Program-made: the position numbers and the translations under genes
The notes under the pieces: generated by a model
Seen by the model: only the letters and a program-made list of their open reading frames with translations
Databases searched by the model: none
Told to the model about the DNA's origin: nothing
NCBI GenBank assembly: GCA_023376005.1
Contig: CM042157.1
Coordinates: forward strand, 55,819,287 to 55,883,286
DNA length: 64,000 nucleotides
Origin: Doryteuthis pealeii
Taxonomy: Eukaryota > Mollusca > Cephalopoda > Myopsida > Loliginidae
Reading direction: 5' to 3'
Shown: positions 45,111 to 56,193 of the stretch, in pieces
Layout of the letters: each line of letters starts with the position of its first letter
Position numbering within the stretch: the first letter of the stretch is position 1

Positions 45111-45119
45111 TATTTATCA

Positions 45120-45590
45120 TATTCACATTTTGGTTCACATACAGTCAGACATTTTCATATTGATTGCACAAAATAGTCACTAAATTCAACATCATAAGAA
45201 AAAGTCAGATTCAGAACTGTAATCATCATTCATCATCACAGTGTTTTTTTCCATTAGAGAATTGAAGTTTTTGTCACTGCTGAGGTCATCATGTGAAAGA
45301 AAACTCTTCAGCCTCCATTTCACTCTATTTCTAGTGATGGTATAATATTTACACCTTTGGTCAGTGTGATCAACACCTTCCATGCTGTTGTTAAGGATGG
45401 CTGTTAGTTTGATGACTGGCTGAAATTGACATCCCCAAGTTATGTACACAAATAATAACTAAACCATGGTTGTTTTTAAAATTCATATTTGCTATTTATT
45501 GTATTCAAATATACATTGGTTGTCATAGAATCAAACATTTTCATGGCACAACACAAACTCAACATCATAATGAAACTGTTTTCAAATTTG
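45120..45590. repeat. Diverged direct duplication flanking the piggyBac remnant
   Basis: 45,136-45,203 (CATACAGTCAGACATTTTCA, AAATTCAACATCATAAGAAA) resembles 45,523-45,575 (CATAGAATCAAACATTTTCA, AAACTCAACATCATAATGAA). The two lie on either side of the transposase fragment in the same orientation. Confidence 0.5.
45285..45446 (-). pseudogene. piggyBac transposase fragment
   Basis: The minus-strand frame reads WGCQFQPVIKLTAILNNSM, then EGVDHTDQRCKYYTITRN and RVKWRLKSF. The GVD-x-x-DQ motif followed by YY and a K-W is the conserved piggyBac/PGBD C-terminal part of the DDE domain (family knowledge: M-G-G-V-D-x-x-D-Q...Y-Y...K-W). The rest of the transposase, including the first two catalytic aspartates, is absent. 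The ORF continues to an acidic, Ser-rich end (NDDYSSESDFFL) at 45192. Confidence 0.75.
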
Positions 45591-45756
45591 CTATCAGAAT
45601 TACCAAAATACAAATCAAAGAAATTACCTTCCGCCATTTTGCTTTGTTGTTGAAATTGAAGTTTCTCCTCTTGTTCTAAATTTAGAAATATGTCTCACAA
45701 GCGGATGATGTAACATGCTAATTATATGCAAATCAGTTCTTGCAACCTCTTTCTAG

Positions 45757-45800
45757 TATAAATGAAATGTGTCATATGAAATGTGTCATATGAAATGTGG
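45757..45800. repeat. 15-bp tandem repeat
   Basis: GAAATGTGTCATAT repeated about 2.5 times in tandem. Confidence 0.85.
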
Positions 45801-46065
45801 AGAATTCTTGAAAGTACCCCACTACAAAAAAATAGTTGTCTCAAGTGCACATACATAGAACTGAGTATACTTGGTCCCTGTGCAATAAGGTAACAAAAAA
45901 TATTCTATGCTTTCCAAAAGAATGTATTAATGTTGTCAAGTTTTAAATTCACAGAATGAGATAAGACGAAAATCAGTTGAATCTAAAATGAAAATAAAAT
46001 AAATATGTAACCAGTATGTGAACAATTCTAAAAGAACTAAAGTAAGGTAGCATCTTCCCAAAATA

Positions 46066-46238
46066 TGTTACTAAATCTAGAGAGCCCAAGTGTACATTAT
46101 CTGGTCGGAATGAGATAGATTCATGTCTTTCTCAAAAGCATTAGCACAAAGTGTAATGCAAAAAAAGTTTTATCTATAATTTGAAATTGACTTGCTAATT
46201 TCATTTTCCTTGCCAATAACCATTATGCCACATAAATT
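46066..46238 (-). repeat. Family C SINE, 3'-truncated
   Basis: AGAGAGCCCAAGTGTACATT, GAGATAGATTCATGTCTTTC, TCAAAAGCATTAGCACAAAG and CCAATAACCATTATGCCACA on the plus strand: the head half of family C. Confidence 0.78.
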
Positions 46239-46239
46239 A

Positions 46240-47600
46240 ATCTTTATTCATTTATCTTATGTATAATCTGTATATGAACTAATAATATTTTCTTGTTGAA
46301 GATTCAGGGATGAGTTTAACCTAAGAGAGGAGTAGGCAAAAATTGCTTTGGTGGACTCCTTAAAAAAATGAGGGCACCATAGCAATGACTAAGAGCTCTG
46401 CAGCAATTTTTTTAATAGTTTGCAAAAAAAATTTTTTTTTTTTTTTTGTAACAAGTAATATTAACATAAAATTTTTTTTTAAAAATAGATAGAAATAAAC
46501 AAAAAGCTTTAAAATCAAATATTCTTATTGACAAATAACATAGATAGAATTATTAGCAATGATACATTGCAGTGGAACATTTTCAAAAGGGAAATCAAAC
46601 ATTATTTGAATTCCAAGAAAAGTTTTTGCGATGAGTAAATTTTCTCATTTTCTCTCTCTTTCTCTTTGTTTTCTTTTTAAATAAAAAAATAGTGTTTTTT
46701 TTTTTTTTTGTTTAAGGCAAAAATTGCTGTGAATATGGTTTATATTTTAAAGGCACTTCAGCATTTTACCATGGTACTGCAGTCTCAGCTTATCCCAGTA
46801 TTTCGAACAAACTATTTATCCTTTCCTAAATCAAAATGTTTGATTTTCAAATCTTGAAAAAAAAAAAAAAAAAAAAAAAAAAACTGCATTGAAATATTCT
46901 TGGACAAATGGCAAACTTAAATGTAAAAATGTTCAAACATGCTTTAAAATAATACTTAATGTTGTTTTTTACATTTTTTTTTTTTTTTTTTGTAAACAAA
47001 GTATTCATTCATACTTTTAAGAACATTAAGTTATTTAGAGGCTTTCGAAGAAATTGGAAAATGCTATTGCAAATCACTTGTAAAAAAACAAAAAAACGTT
47101 TTCTCTTTCTGTTCAAAATTACCTTTAAAAACATCTTTCAAAGAAGCTTTTCTTGAGAATATAATAAAATTATTACTATTGTCAAATATTTTTATACTCA
47201 TTGATAAAATGTATCAGTAGATTTTTATATTTGACTTCTATCACTTTAACACAATGATGACAACATGATATCAAAGTTGAAAGCAATCTTTTCTTTTTTT
47301 TCTTGTCTTCCCAGAAAGAAACAGGAGCAGCAATAATTTCAATATTAATACAATTTGAAGTTTTTGGCAAGATAGATATTAGTGACAGAAACTGGAACAA
47401 TCAAAACAATCAATCATTGAATAATATCAGACTTGAAGATGTGTATGGCTGTTGTTTATTTAAGATATCTCTTGCTTTTGGAATTCTATAAGACTAAGAA
47501 ACATGAATGAAATAAATAAACCTGAATAACATCCTTAATTTTATAAAACATTGATTTGTGCAAAAGATCCTATATCAGTTGTTTGATAGTAATAATAATA
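46240..47600. other. Gene-less stretch with long homopolymers
   Basis: Poly-T at about 46,432-46,447, 46,696-46,709 and 46,975-46,991, and a poly-A of about 26 at 46857-46882. No gene recognised. Confidence 0.6.
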
Positions 47601-47604
47601 ATAA

Positions 47605-47862
47605 TAAATTCTGGAAACCAAGCCTTTCAGCAGAAATCTCATCAAGGCAATAAATACCTGGGCTGTACCCATTATAATATATTCTAGACCATTCTTAAAA
47701 TATACAAGAGAGGAAATCAGACAGATAGACCAAAAGATAAGGAAATTGATGACAAAGCACAAAGTATTACACCTGAGAGATGATATAGACAGATTATATG
47801 AATAAAGAAAAGAAGCAGAAATGGGGTCACCAACATTGAGAATTGTAATAGATCAAAAATTT
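47605..47862 (+). pseudogene. LINE reverse-transcriptase remnant (post-RT region)
   Basis: The plus-strand frame reads LETKPFSRNLIKAINTWAV, PIIIYSRPFLKYTREEIRQ, IDQKIRKLMTKHKVLHLRD and DIDRLYE, a stop, then RKEAEMGSPTLRIV. This matches the layout 'NLIKAINTWAVPIIRYS...REE...DRKTRKLMT.H.ALH.RDD.DRLY..RKEGGRGL' that follows the RT domain in a common class of invertebrate LINEs (family knowledge). One in-frame stop and loss of the GGRGL glycines show decay. An (ATA)n run lies just upstream. Confidence 0.85.
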
Positions 47863-48009
47863 AAAGAAAAAAAATCCTATCGTCTTTAACTAAAAACTCA
47901 TTTGCAACAATCTTAACAAAAAACAATTTGTTTACAAATCGTGTCTATGCTAAACAATGGATTTTTTTGTGTGTTTTTTGCTCTTTGTAACTTGCCAAGT
48001 TTAAAACCC

Positions 48010-48700
48010 ACATACACTGAATTGATTGATTGATTGATTTTAACAGCATTTCAACATGTTTTGAGCTATCTTATATCCAGAGGTTAGAGAATTGCATTTT
48101 TTGTGTAATTTCTGCTTAAGAGTTGTTTTTCATTTGTTTTTTGCACACAGTTATGATATCAAGTATGTCTATCTAATACAAACATATTGCACATAGGAAT
48201 ACTTGAAACCACACACCAATCTAATACTAATTATTATCTGGTTTCAATTAATTTCTTCTACTTAATAGTCATTTGTTTGCACACAGTTCTATGGTTTCAA
48301 GTCATTATTTCTATTTAATAATAATTATTTGTTTGCATACATTTATATGATTTCAAGTAACTAATAATAGTCCTTAGTAAAGAAGTATAGCTTCTAGTAT
48401 CTATTCTTAATACAAATAATTTATATTTATATGGCATCAAATATTTGTACCCAATACTTATAATTTTGGAATAGATCAATTTGAACCATAGATGAGACCC
48501 TAACAGGTACTACCACTCCAGGTCAGAGTGGACAGGAGATTAATAACAATGAAAGGGTACTCTACACTCCTCAGATCTTCTGAACTAGAACCTCACCATC
48601 AAATGCATTTTAGTGTCATACTCAGGACACCCCTTTTTTGTGGGGAGGGTCTTACCCCTCTATAGGGGATACAGTTAGCCAACAGGGCATATAACTGGAA
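48010..48700 (-). repeat. Family E element, longest clean copy
   Basis: GATTGATTGATTGATTTTAA, CATTTCAACATGTTTTGAGC, then at least five ~50-bp units built on the reverse of TACTTGAAACCATAYAACTG, CATAGATGAGACCCTAACAG, GTACTACCACTCCAGGTCAG, CTCACCATCAAATGCATTTT, GTCATACTCAGGACACCCC and GGTCTTACCCCTCTATAGGG. About 690 bp in total. Confidence 0.9.
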
Positions 48701-49022
48701 AAAGTATCTAACTAAATCAGCTGTTATGTATATGTCTTTAGGTTCCAATATTTTTCAATTAATAAATGGAATTATCTTAATGGACATTCATATCAGTGTA
48801 GGTTATTAAGGTTCAGATGCTTGCTGATGGGCAGCTGGTTAAAGAACAAACCATTCAGATTATTCATGGTACATCTAACTCTATCTAAAAGCTAAATGTT
48901 CTCAATCAATGAAAATCTAAAAAAGGTTTTATTGACTTGAACTAAAAATTTAAATCCTATTTTGTATACAGCTAATTTTTTTTAATTCAAAGGGTAAAAT
49001 AAAAATATATTTTCTCTTTACA

Positions 49023-49243
49023 TTTCTTTCTGACAATTGCAATTATGCCCAAGTCCACTCTCACCTGGAGTGATTGTACCTGTTAGGGTCTAATCTATGG
49101 GTCAAATAATCTCTTTAAAAATTATCTTTATTCGATAGCACCATGTGCAAAAAAAAGTACAATGAATGCAATTCTCTAACCTCTAGGTATAAAAAAAAAA
49201 AAACTTTTGATGTGTTGACATCCTGTTAAAATCAATCAATGAA
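49023..49243 (+). repeat. Family E short subtype
   Basis: TTTCTTTCTGACAATTGCAA, CCTGGAGTGATTGTACCTGT, TAATCTATGGGTCAAATAAT, CATGTGCAAAAAAAAGTACA and TTGACATCCTGTTAAAATCA ATCAATG. It lacks the internal repeats, like the copy at 43461. Confidence 0.82.
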
Positions 49244-49494
49244 ATTCTTTCTGTCAATGTCGTGTGGAAGGTGTGATACCTATAAAAAAAAAAGTAACAG
49301 ATCTATAAATGTTTAAACTGAACTCCTTTGTGACATAAAGACTCCACAGCTTGGTATGTTTCACAACCAACTCAATATACTGGCTGAACTTGTCTGTTTA
49401 ATATTTAAGTTTGTAATTTGTCCTGACAGCCAGGAAGTTCCAAACCTAAATTTATCTGGCCATTGATCAACTGCTCATACTGAAGAAATGAGCT

Positions 49495-49520
49495 TTCTCT
49501 TCTTCTTCTTCTTCTTCTCA
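49495..49520. repeat. (CTT)n microsatellite
   Basis: TCTTCTTCTTCTTCTTCTTC run. Confidence 0.9.
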
Positions 49521-49628
49521 ACTTATTTTGACATTATGTTTATCTCTCACTATTGATGAACATTTTTATCTTGCCTGAACTTCTTGTGATTTTTATTATT
49601 ATTTCACTGATATTTTTCATCTATAGTT

Positions 49629-49990
49629 GAAATGGAATTTGATTAGTATTATCTGCATTATTCGGACTATTGTCCCCATCTTCATTGTTATTTGTACAAC
49701 GTTTCGGCCGATATACCCTCCGGCCTTCTTCAGGTATTTCTTATCGGACTCGGGAACCTTCTCGGACTCAGGAACTTTCTTGTCGTATTCGGGAGCCATC
49801 ACGGAACTGTTCCAGAGATAACTGTCACTTAGAACTGTCTTAACCTAACTGCCTTATCCACTCGGCCATGTGTCCAATTGAAATGTTGTACAAATAACAA
49901 TGAAGATGGGGACAATAGTCCGAATAACGCAGATAATACTAATCTTCAAGCCTCATCTCAAACATTCAGAGAAATGGAATTTGATTAGTA
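49629..49990 (-). repeat. Family G foldback SINE with 20-bp TSD
   Basis: GAAATGGAATTTGATTAGTA occurs identically at 49629-49648 and 49971-49990 and brackets 322 bp. On the minus strand a tRNA-like start, GGACACATGGCCGAGTGGAT AAGGC (49875 downward), has the box A typical of tRNA-Leu/Ser. The body has short repeats (CCGAGTCCGA, CTGAGTCCGA) and CCTGAAGAAGGCCGGAGGGT, then CGGCCGAAACGTTGT. Outer arms at 49641-49700 and 49885-49944 are inverted copies matching at 59 of 60 bases. Frames inside (PESEKVPESDKK) are SINE sequence. Confidence 0.85.
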
Positions 49991-50337
49991 AGACTTTTTC
50001 TTCTTTTTCATAGTGTATATTATTTGTATTTTCTTACTCAACTTATTTTCATAACCACAAATATGATTGTGGAGAATGAGTCACTCATAACTTTTGTGAG
50101 TAGTTTGGACTCAGTTTATACTAAATGTTATGTTGCGCAGGAGTCTCAAAGGGGACATGGAGAGATGGTACAGCAGACCGAGAATATAATTGGGAAGTAG
50201 TTTCATATTTTCCATTAGTCATATTGCTAAACTACGATACAGCCTAATAGGCTACTAGGATATCTTTTATTTATTACAATGAATGGCCATATGACCATAA
50301 TAATTGGGAGTATGTGAACTAGTATGAAATGGGGGAA

Positions 50338-50528
50338 GGGTCCCGTGGTGTGCTGGATTGCAAAAGTGAGTTTGAACTACAGTTGTGCTATTACATTCAC
50401 CTTCAGATGTATGAATCCATTATCCTGCCAGATATGGGTTAAATAGTACCACTACTGTTCTTCTACAATGATGGATTTGGCATTAAATAATCCACAAAGA
50501 TTGATATGCCATTAAACAAAGAAACCAA
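50338..50528 (+). repeat. Family B SINE with probable TSD
   Basis: GGTCCCGTGGTGTGCTGGAT, TTTGAACTACAGTTGTGCTA, GATATGGGTTAAATAGTACC, TTCTTCTACAATGATGGATT and GATATGCCATTAAACAAAGA AACC. The flanks ACTAGTATGAAATG (50319-50332) and ACTTAGTACGAAACG (50529-50543) look like a diverged target duplication. Confidence 0.85.
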
Positions 50529-50619
50529 ACTTAGTACGAAACGTCTAATGAGAATAAAAGATAGAAAAAATTTGTTTTTAATTAAATGCTCAAGTTTTAT
50601 TTAAAAAAATATTGGTTAT

Positions 50620-50681
50620 GAAAACAGTTCCACCAAGGGCCATAGATAAGTTTGGTGTGGGTTGCATATTTGAGAACCCTG
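50620..50681. mobile_element. hAT-like terminal fragment
   Basis: CAAGGGCCATAGATAAGTTT, GGTGTGGGTTGCATATTTGA and GAACCCTG resemble the 3' end of a Charlie-type hAT element (reversed start CAGGGTTCTCAAATATGC). The other end was not found. A family C tail starts 12 bases further on. Confidence 0.45.
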
Positions 50682-50692
50682 CCCCTAATGTA

Positions 50693-50966
50693 AGTATTTA
50701 CCCAATGCCTCTACCATAGGCAGGATGTAACACAAGGTTCATTTTTAAGCAAAGTACTGCTTGTTTGAATTCAGTTTTCATTCTCCTATACCAAGACTAA
50801 AGAATCCACCTTGCCTTACTATTACTTATAGCTGGGGAGATGGGTTCATGCCTTTCCAAGGGCATTAGCACAAAATGAAATAAGAATGGCTTTGTCCAAA
50901 ATTTGAACTCGGGTCACCAATTACATTACCTATGACGATAACCATTATGCTAATCATGCCTCCATG
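50693..50966 (-). repeat. Family C SINE, full length
   Basis: GTATTTACCCAATGCCTCTA, GGCAGGATGTAACACAAGGT, CTTTCCAAGGGCATTAGCAC, CCAAAATTTGAACTCGGGTC and GACGATAACCATTATGCTAA TCATGCCTCC. The minus ORF at 50865-51062 overlaps it by chance. Confidence 0.88.
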
Positions 50967-51224
50967 TAGCATTATACGTCCAAGATTTTTAATTGCATGG
51001 CTGTGACTAATGAAAACAGACAATTTAAAATCTAATATTTTAGGATTTGTCCAAACTGGCAAAACTAATAAAAATATTTAAGAATCCGTGCTGCTGCTTT
51101 TACTATTAAAGTATAAGTTCTTTCAAAGTTTATCAACATTAAGAAAATAATAATACTGAATAACCCAGTCCTTCAAATTAGTTAGATTTATAATAGAAGA
51201 AATAAACTGGACTATAGTCAGCAT

Positions 51225-51648
51225 AGTCCATAGGAATATTTGATGCCATATAACTGTGCAAACAAATGATTATTGTTAAATAGGAATAGTTACTTTAAAC
51301 CATATGATTGTATATACATTATTAGTATTAGATAGGAATAATTGATACCATATATAATTGTGTATGGATTATTAAAGAAGAGTTAAAATCGTATAATTGT
51401 GTGTGAATTATTTGTATTAAGCATATTTACTTGAAGCTAAAACCGTATACTTGAAACAAGTTACTTGAAACTATATGATTGTGTATAAATTATATAAAGA
51501 TAGGAATACTTGATATCTTCTAATTATATGCGAGAAACTTCACAAAAGATGTAAATATAAACATATAATATGCATGATTCTCTAACCTCTAATTATAAAA
51601 ATAATACCAGACTGAATGATATGCCATTAAAATCAATCAATTAAACAA
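51225..51648 (+). repeat. Family E element, internal-repeat rich
   Basis: Starts in the internal repeats (ATAGGAATATTTGATGCCAT, ATAGGAATAGTTACTTTAAA, ATAGGAATAATTGATACCAT, GAAGAGTTAAAATCGTATAA and others) and ends AATGATATGCCATTAAAATC AATCAATT. The head is absent, so it is 5'-truncated. Confidence 0.82.
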
Positions 51649-51701
51649 ATAAATCATGGATGTAAATCCCTAAAGATTTCTTACTATGTAAGTTTTAGGA
51701 G

Positions 51702-51972
51702 GCACTCATAATGTAACGGTTATTGTCATAAGAAATGGACACAGCAACCTGAATTCAAATCCTGGATGCAGCTGTTTGCATTTCACATAGTGCTAATACC
51801 TTTGTGAAAGGTATGCATCCAGCTATTCTACCTCCTGCTATGAGTAAATAGTGGGACAGACTGGCCTTTTTAACCTTGGTATAGCAACCAATCTATGAGG
51901 AAAACTCTGTTAAACTCCACTTAAACATTGACCTTGTGTCACCTCATGTTCATGGGATTGGGTAAATGCATA
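51702..51972 (+). repeat. Family C SINE, plus orientation
   Basis: GGCACTCATAATGTAACGGT TATTGTC, CCTGAATTCAAATCCTGGAT, TTGCATTTCACATAGTGCTA, TCCTGCTATGAGTAAATAGT, AACCTTGGTATAGCAACC and GACCTTGTGTCACCTCATGT. Its 3' end is GATTGGGTAAATGC. Confidence 0.88.
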
Positions 51973-51974
51973 CA

Positions 51975-52485
51975 AGTTTTCTAATCATATGACTGCTTTG
52001 TTTGATCCAAATCTTCTTGAAAGAAGAACACATGGTTTGATGGCCTCTAGATCCTGGCATTTCTTAAGGTTCTGACTTGAACAGCTTTCACTTTTTCTTA
52101 TCATTGTTTTTGACATTTTCTCCCTTGCAGTTGTATTCTTCATTTAAAAACACCAGAGTGAACACCGACAAAGCCATGTGCATTTCTTAACATCAGACCA
52201 TATTGATTAGGAAATCTGGTCTCTTTTTATCATTCCAAATGGCAGTTTTCTATGTCTTCTGTTTAAGCTTAACATTAAAAGGGGGGGGGGTCAACTTAGC
52301 CATGAGTCAAGCCAGTGTATTGTAAAATTGTCCTCGAGTTTTTCTTAAAGAATAAAAGATTCTTAAAATTATCTTTTATTTATTTCATCTTTAATATATT
52401 CCTACTTTGATCTTCATATTTCTTTTGAACATGATTTATTTTTTTAAAAAAAAATCAAATACATTTATTCTAACCTCTGGTGTGC
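51975..52485. other. Gene-less stretch
   Basis: A G10 run at about 52,281-52,290 is the only notable feature. No gene or repeat family recognised. Confidence 0.45.
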
Positions 52486-52487
52486 AC

Positions 52488-52976
52488 TGTCAATGGGACT
52501 TAGAATATGCTGACTGTATCCCCTGCAGAAGGGTATGACCCCCCCCCCAAAAAAAAATGGTGTTCTAGCTCTGACACTAAACTGATCTGGTTGTGAGGCT
52601 CCAGTTTTGGAGATCTTGCCATTACTCCCAAGTCCAAACTGACCCAGAGTGGTAGTACCCTTAGGGTCCTTATCTGTAGGTCAAGTAGATCTGCTTAAGA
52701 ATGATTCAAAATCCATAGGAATACTTGGTGCTATATAACCATAATTTATTTGTATTAAGAATAGTTACTTGACATTATAATTGTTTACTGAGGATTATCT
52801 AAGAGTGGAAACCATGTAGATGTGTGCAAACAGACCATTATTATTAAATAGAAATAATTACTTGAAACCATATAAGTATTAGATATGAATAAATGAAACC
52901 ATACAACTGAGTGCAAGTATTAGATAGAAATACTTGATATCATGTAACTGTGTACCAAAAAAGCTTTAAGAAACAA

Positions 52977-53028
<52 letters not shown>

Positions 53029-53105
53029 AATGCAATTCCTTAATCTATTGGCATAATATAACCGTAGACAGGTTGATGTGCTGTTAAAATCAATCAATCA
53101 ATATA
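52488..53105 (+). repeat. Family E element, full head-to-tail copy with (TA)n
   Basis: TGTCAATGGGACTTAGAATA, TGCTGACTGTATCCCCTGCA, a C9A8 run, CTGACCCAGAGTGGTAGTAC, several ~50-bp internal repeats, then a (TA)n tract (52979-53022) that replaces the usual CTACACAAAAAATG segment. The end is GTTGATGTGCTGTTAAAATC AATCAATCA. Confidence 0.88.
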
Positions 53106-54266
53106 ACGTCTGGTTGATCTCTCTACATGTGCTGAAATACAGAAAATGAAAATTGTATATGGAATGTTTTTAGATTCAAAATAAATCTGTCTCATGGTTT
53201 TCTTGCATCAGTGGTTGTTCAGATTATTTAATCTTTAAATCTTGAGAATAACTAAGACTTTTTCAATGACTTGTCATCATTGATTATTGTTTCTGAGAAG
53301 AAGAAAAAAAATGCCCATTAGACTTTTAACCCACAAGTCTTGATAGCCAGTTGTAGTGATTTACAAAGTTTAGCACAAGGCTAGAAGTATGGGCCACACA
53401 GTAAGAAATAAATTCACTAAAAATGGTCTGTGTGCCTAGATTGCTAATCATTTTTTACCACACGAGGAAATATAACTAACATTAGTTATTTGTGACTATC
53501 TAGGGCAAGATGTAATTTGGGGGGGTGGGGAATATTACTTATAGCTAATTTATTTGACATCTTATATATTTAATTAATAATATTTGTGTGTGTGTATAAA
53601 TTATTTCAGAATAATGTTGATAAATTTGTCTCACTTTCCAATGCATATAAAAGTGAACCCATTATCTGTTGACAGTAAATAATGCATACTTTATTTGATT
53701 TCAAATGAATTTAGTGCACAAAAATGAAGAAGAATTACCTTCTTTATTTATGCATTACCCCCACACACACACACACACACACGCACCTTCACAGCATAAA
53801 AAAGAAGCAGAGGAAACTATGTAGAAGCCTTCAAGACAAGGAAAATAAACGAAATTACTTCCTAATGAAACTGGAGAAGGCAATAGAAAGAAAAGAAATT
53901 CTTCTTATTTTTCTTCTTTAATGTTTAACTTTAACATAATCTTTATCTAATTGCTAAATGGGACTACAATTCTTGTTCATCATGGGTGTTGTCAGAAAGA
54001 AGACACTTTTGAAAAGCTTTAATGAGACTTGGTATTTTGCTGGCATTTTTTCCCCAACATATGTTTCTTTTTAATTAAAATTTCAATCTTTTATCTAAAA
54101 GACTGTCATTTGTTGTGAATAAAATATATGTCAATTTTGAATATTGTAAAAGTATTTACATGTATTATAATATATATAGTGGTAACAAACTTCTCTTCTT
54201 GTATAAGCATATATAAAGAGAATAAAGAGATTGAACATAGTGGTATGTAAATATAAGTATGTGTAC

Positions 54267-54270
<4 letters not shown>
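53105..54270. other. Gene-less stretch with (CA)n
   Basis: (CA)n at 53761-53784 within a spurious plus-strand ORF (53724-53921), and a G-rich GGGGGGTGGGG near 53,519. No gene recognised. Confidence 0.5.

Positions 54271-54304
<34 letters not shown>
54271..54304. repeat. (TA)n microsatellite
   Basis: About 34 bases of pure TA after GTATGTGTACATGTG. Confidence 0.95.
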
Positions 54305-54307
<3 letters not shown>

Positions 54308-55359
54308 GTCACAGTCCTATACAATCATCACACTAAAAGCTCTGAGATCTACATACAATATCACATATAGAATGTGATATTGAGCATTTCTTATTTATGT
54401 ATATAGCCAACCATATAACTTAATATATGAACAAAGAAAATATTCAGAGGATGTATTCATTTATAAATGATAATATGCCAATGTTTAAAGTTTTGTTTTT
54501 TTCTTTTAATTAAACCAGCAATATTATAATGCTTTATTCTGAAATTATTTTCAAATGAAAAAGATGAAACATAAACATGGAAAAATCTTATTTACACATG
54601 CACACACTCTCAGTGAAAGAGTTAGCAATAACATTTTTTATACTGTATTAAGCACTTGTATAGTCCCTCTGAAAAATTGTTATTTTACAAAAGATTTCAT
54701 GCTGTGTTTCTTAAAACTGAGCTTTTAGCCTTTTAAAACATTTCAGCTAAATTTTCTAGCCATTCAGCTTATTGATTTTTTAAAAATCTACTAATTGTTA
54801 GGTTTTAATGACAATTATTTGTACATTTATCTTAAATCATTAAAATGAAACATTTTGTTTGAAAATTAGCATTAAAAAATGTTAACATTATTTACTTCAT
54901 TATTTTTCTTTATTTATTGTTAGGTGCTCAGGCAATACTTGATTTTAGAGTCAAAGACCATATCTGCAGGGTTATTTCCTTTTTTTCTTTTTTTGATTCT
55001 ACTCTTTCTACTATTAATTAATACTTGCATCTTTTCTGTTGAAACTAATAACTATAAATAAGTAACTATTACTTTGATAATATTTTGTCTTGATATATAG
55101 AGTTATAATTTAATTAAAAAATGTATAAAGAAAACATCTTCTCAGAATATCTGAATTTTATATTATGACTTGAAAAATATGGAGAAAAAATGAATATAAT
55201 GGATTATTTTTTAAATATTTTATGACTGTCCAGAACAAATTTGAAAGGAAAAATTTGATACGAGCAATAAAATATAGCTATTTTTATTGCAAAAAGATAT
55301 AAAAGTAAAGTTAATCTTATAATAAACTTTTTTTTTTTTTGGCAATGTCAAATCAATGT

Positions 55360-55745
55360 ACTATTATTATTTTAAAACTGATTTCCCACCAGAATACTGC
55401 ACAAAATCCAATCTAAAATACTGCATCATAATAAAACCTGTTAAATAATGAATCTTAAAGTGTCTATTTAGAGAATGGTATAGATGACACTAGTCATTTG
55501 AAATGGACTATTCCAAAGATTTCTGTCTTAAATAGACTAAGTTTTTTGTAGATTTTTTTTCCTTTTGTTTTTCTTTACTTACCTGGTGAATCTAGATTAC
55601 TACTATCTTTCACAGTTAGCACCTCATGGTGGTTGGATTTTTACAACTGGAATTTTATTTTCAACAATTCCAAATCAATCTAGCATCAATATTTTAACCG
55701 ATTTTCCCCCAGAAGCCTGCACAAAATCCGTCTTAGTCTTAACTA
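55360..55745. repeat. Diverged direct duplication, ~320-bp offset
   Basis: 55,352-55,420 (AATCAATGTACTATTATT, CTGATTTCCCACCAGAATAC, TGCACAAAATCCAATCTA) resembles 55,674-55,737 (AATCAATCTAGCATCAATAT, CCGATTTTCCCCCAGAAGCC, TGCACAAAATCCGTCTTA). The plus ORF at 55565-55837 crosses the second copy and shows no recognised domain. Confidence 0.65.
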
Positions 55746-55785
55746 ATCAAAATAGATTTCTAAACATTTTCCTTTTAATTCTCCC

Positions 55786-56153
55786 CAAATTTTGCCAATC
55801 AACCTCATTGAATGCTATCAAGAATATTGTTTTCTGAGGACATTTTCAATAAAATCCTTTATAATGACACAATATAAAAGATATATATATATATATATAT
55901 ATATAAGATTCACACTAGGATCAAGGTCAGGTTATTTCCTGGCCACCTGCTAAATTTGGGGAAAAATCCAGATTCTTTCTTTAATCCAAGTGCAGCTCAC
56001 AGAATCCTTCTTTTTTTTTTCTTTCTTTTTTTTTCCCCAGCAATGTGTCAGACATCAAAAGGGCAAATATTTATTTATATTCAACTTGTATAGTTGTGCA
56101 CAAACCTATTCTCATTAAAGTTCTCTCTTAGGAAACTGTGTCCTGGGTATGAC

Positions 56154-56193
<40 letters not shown>

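Noticed and set aside
55565..55837. 90-residue protein (LAPHGGWIFTTGILFSTIPN region)
   Set aside because: No recognised domain. It crosses a diverged direct repeat and the first arm of the inverted duplication.
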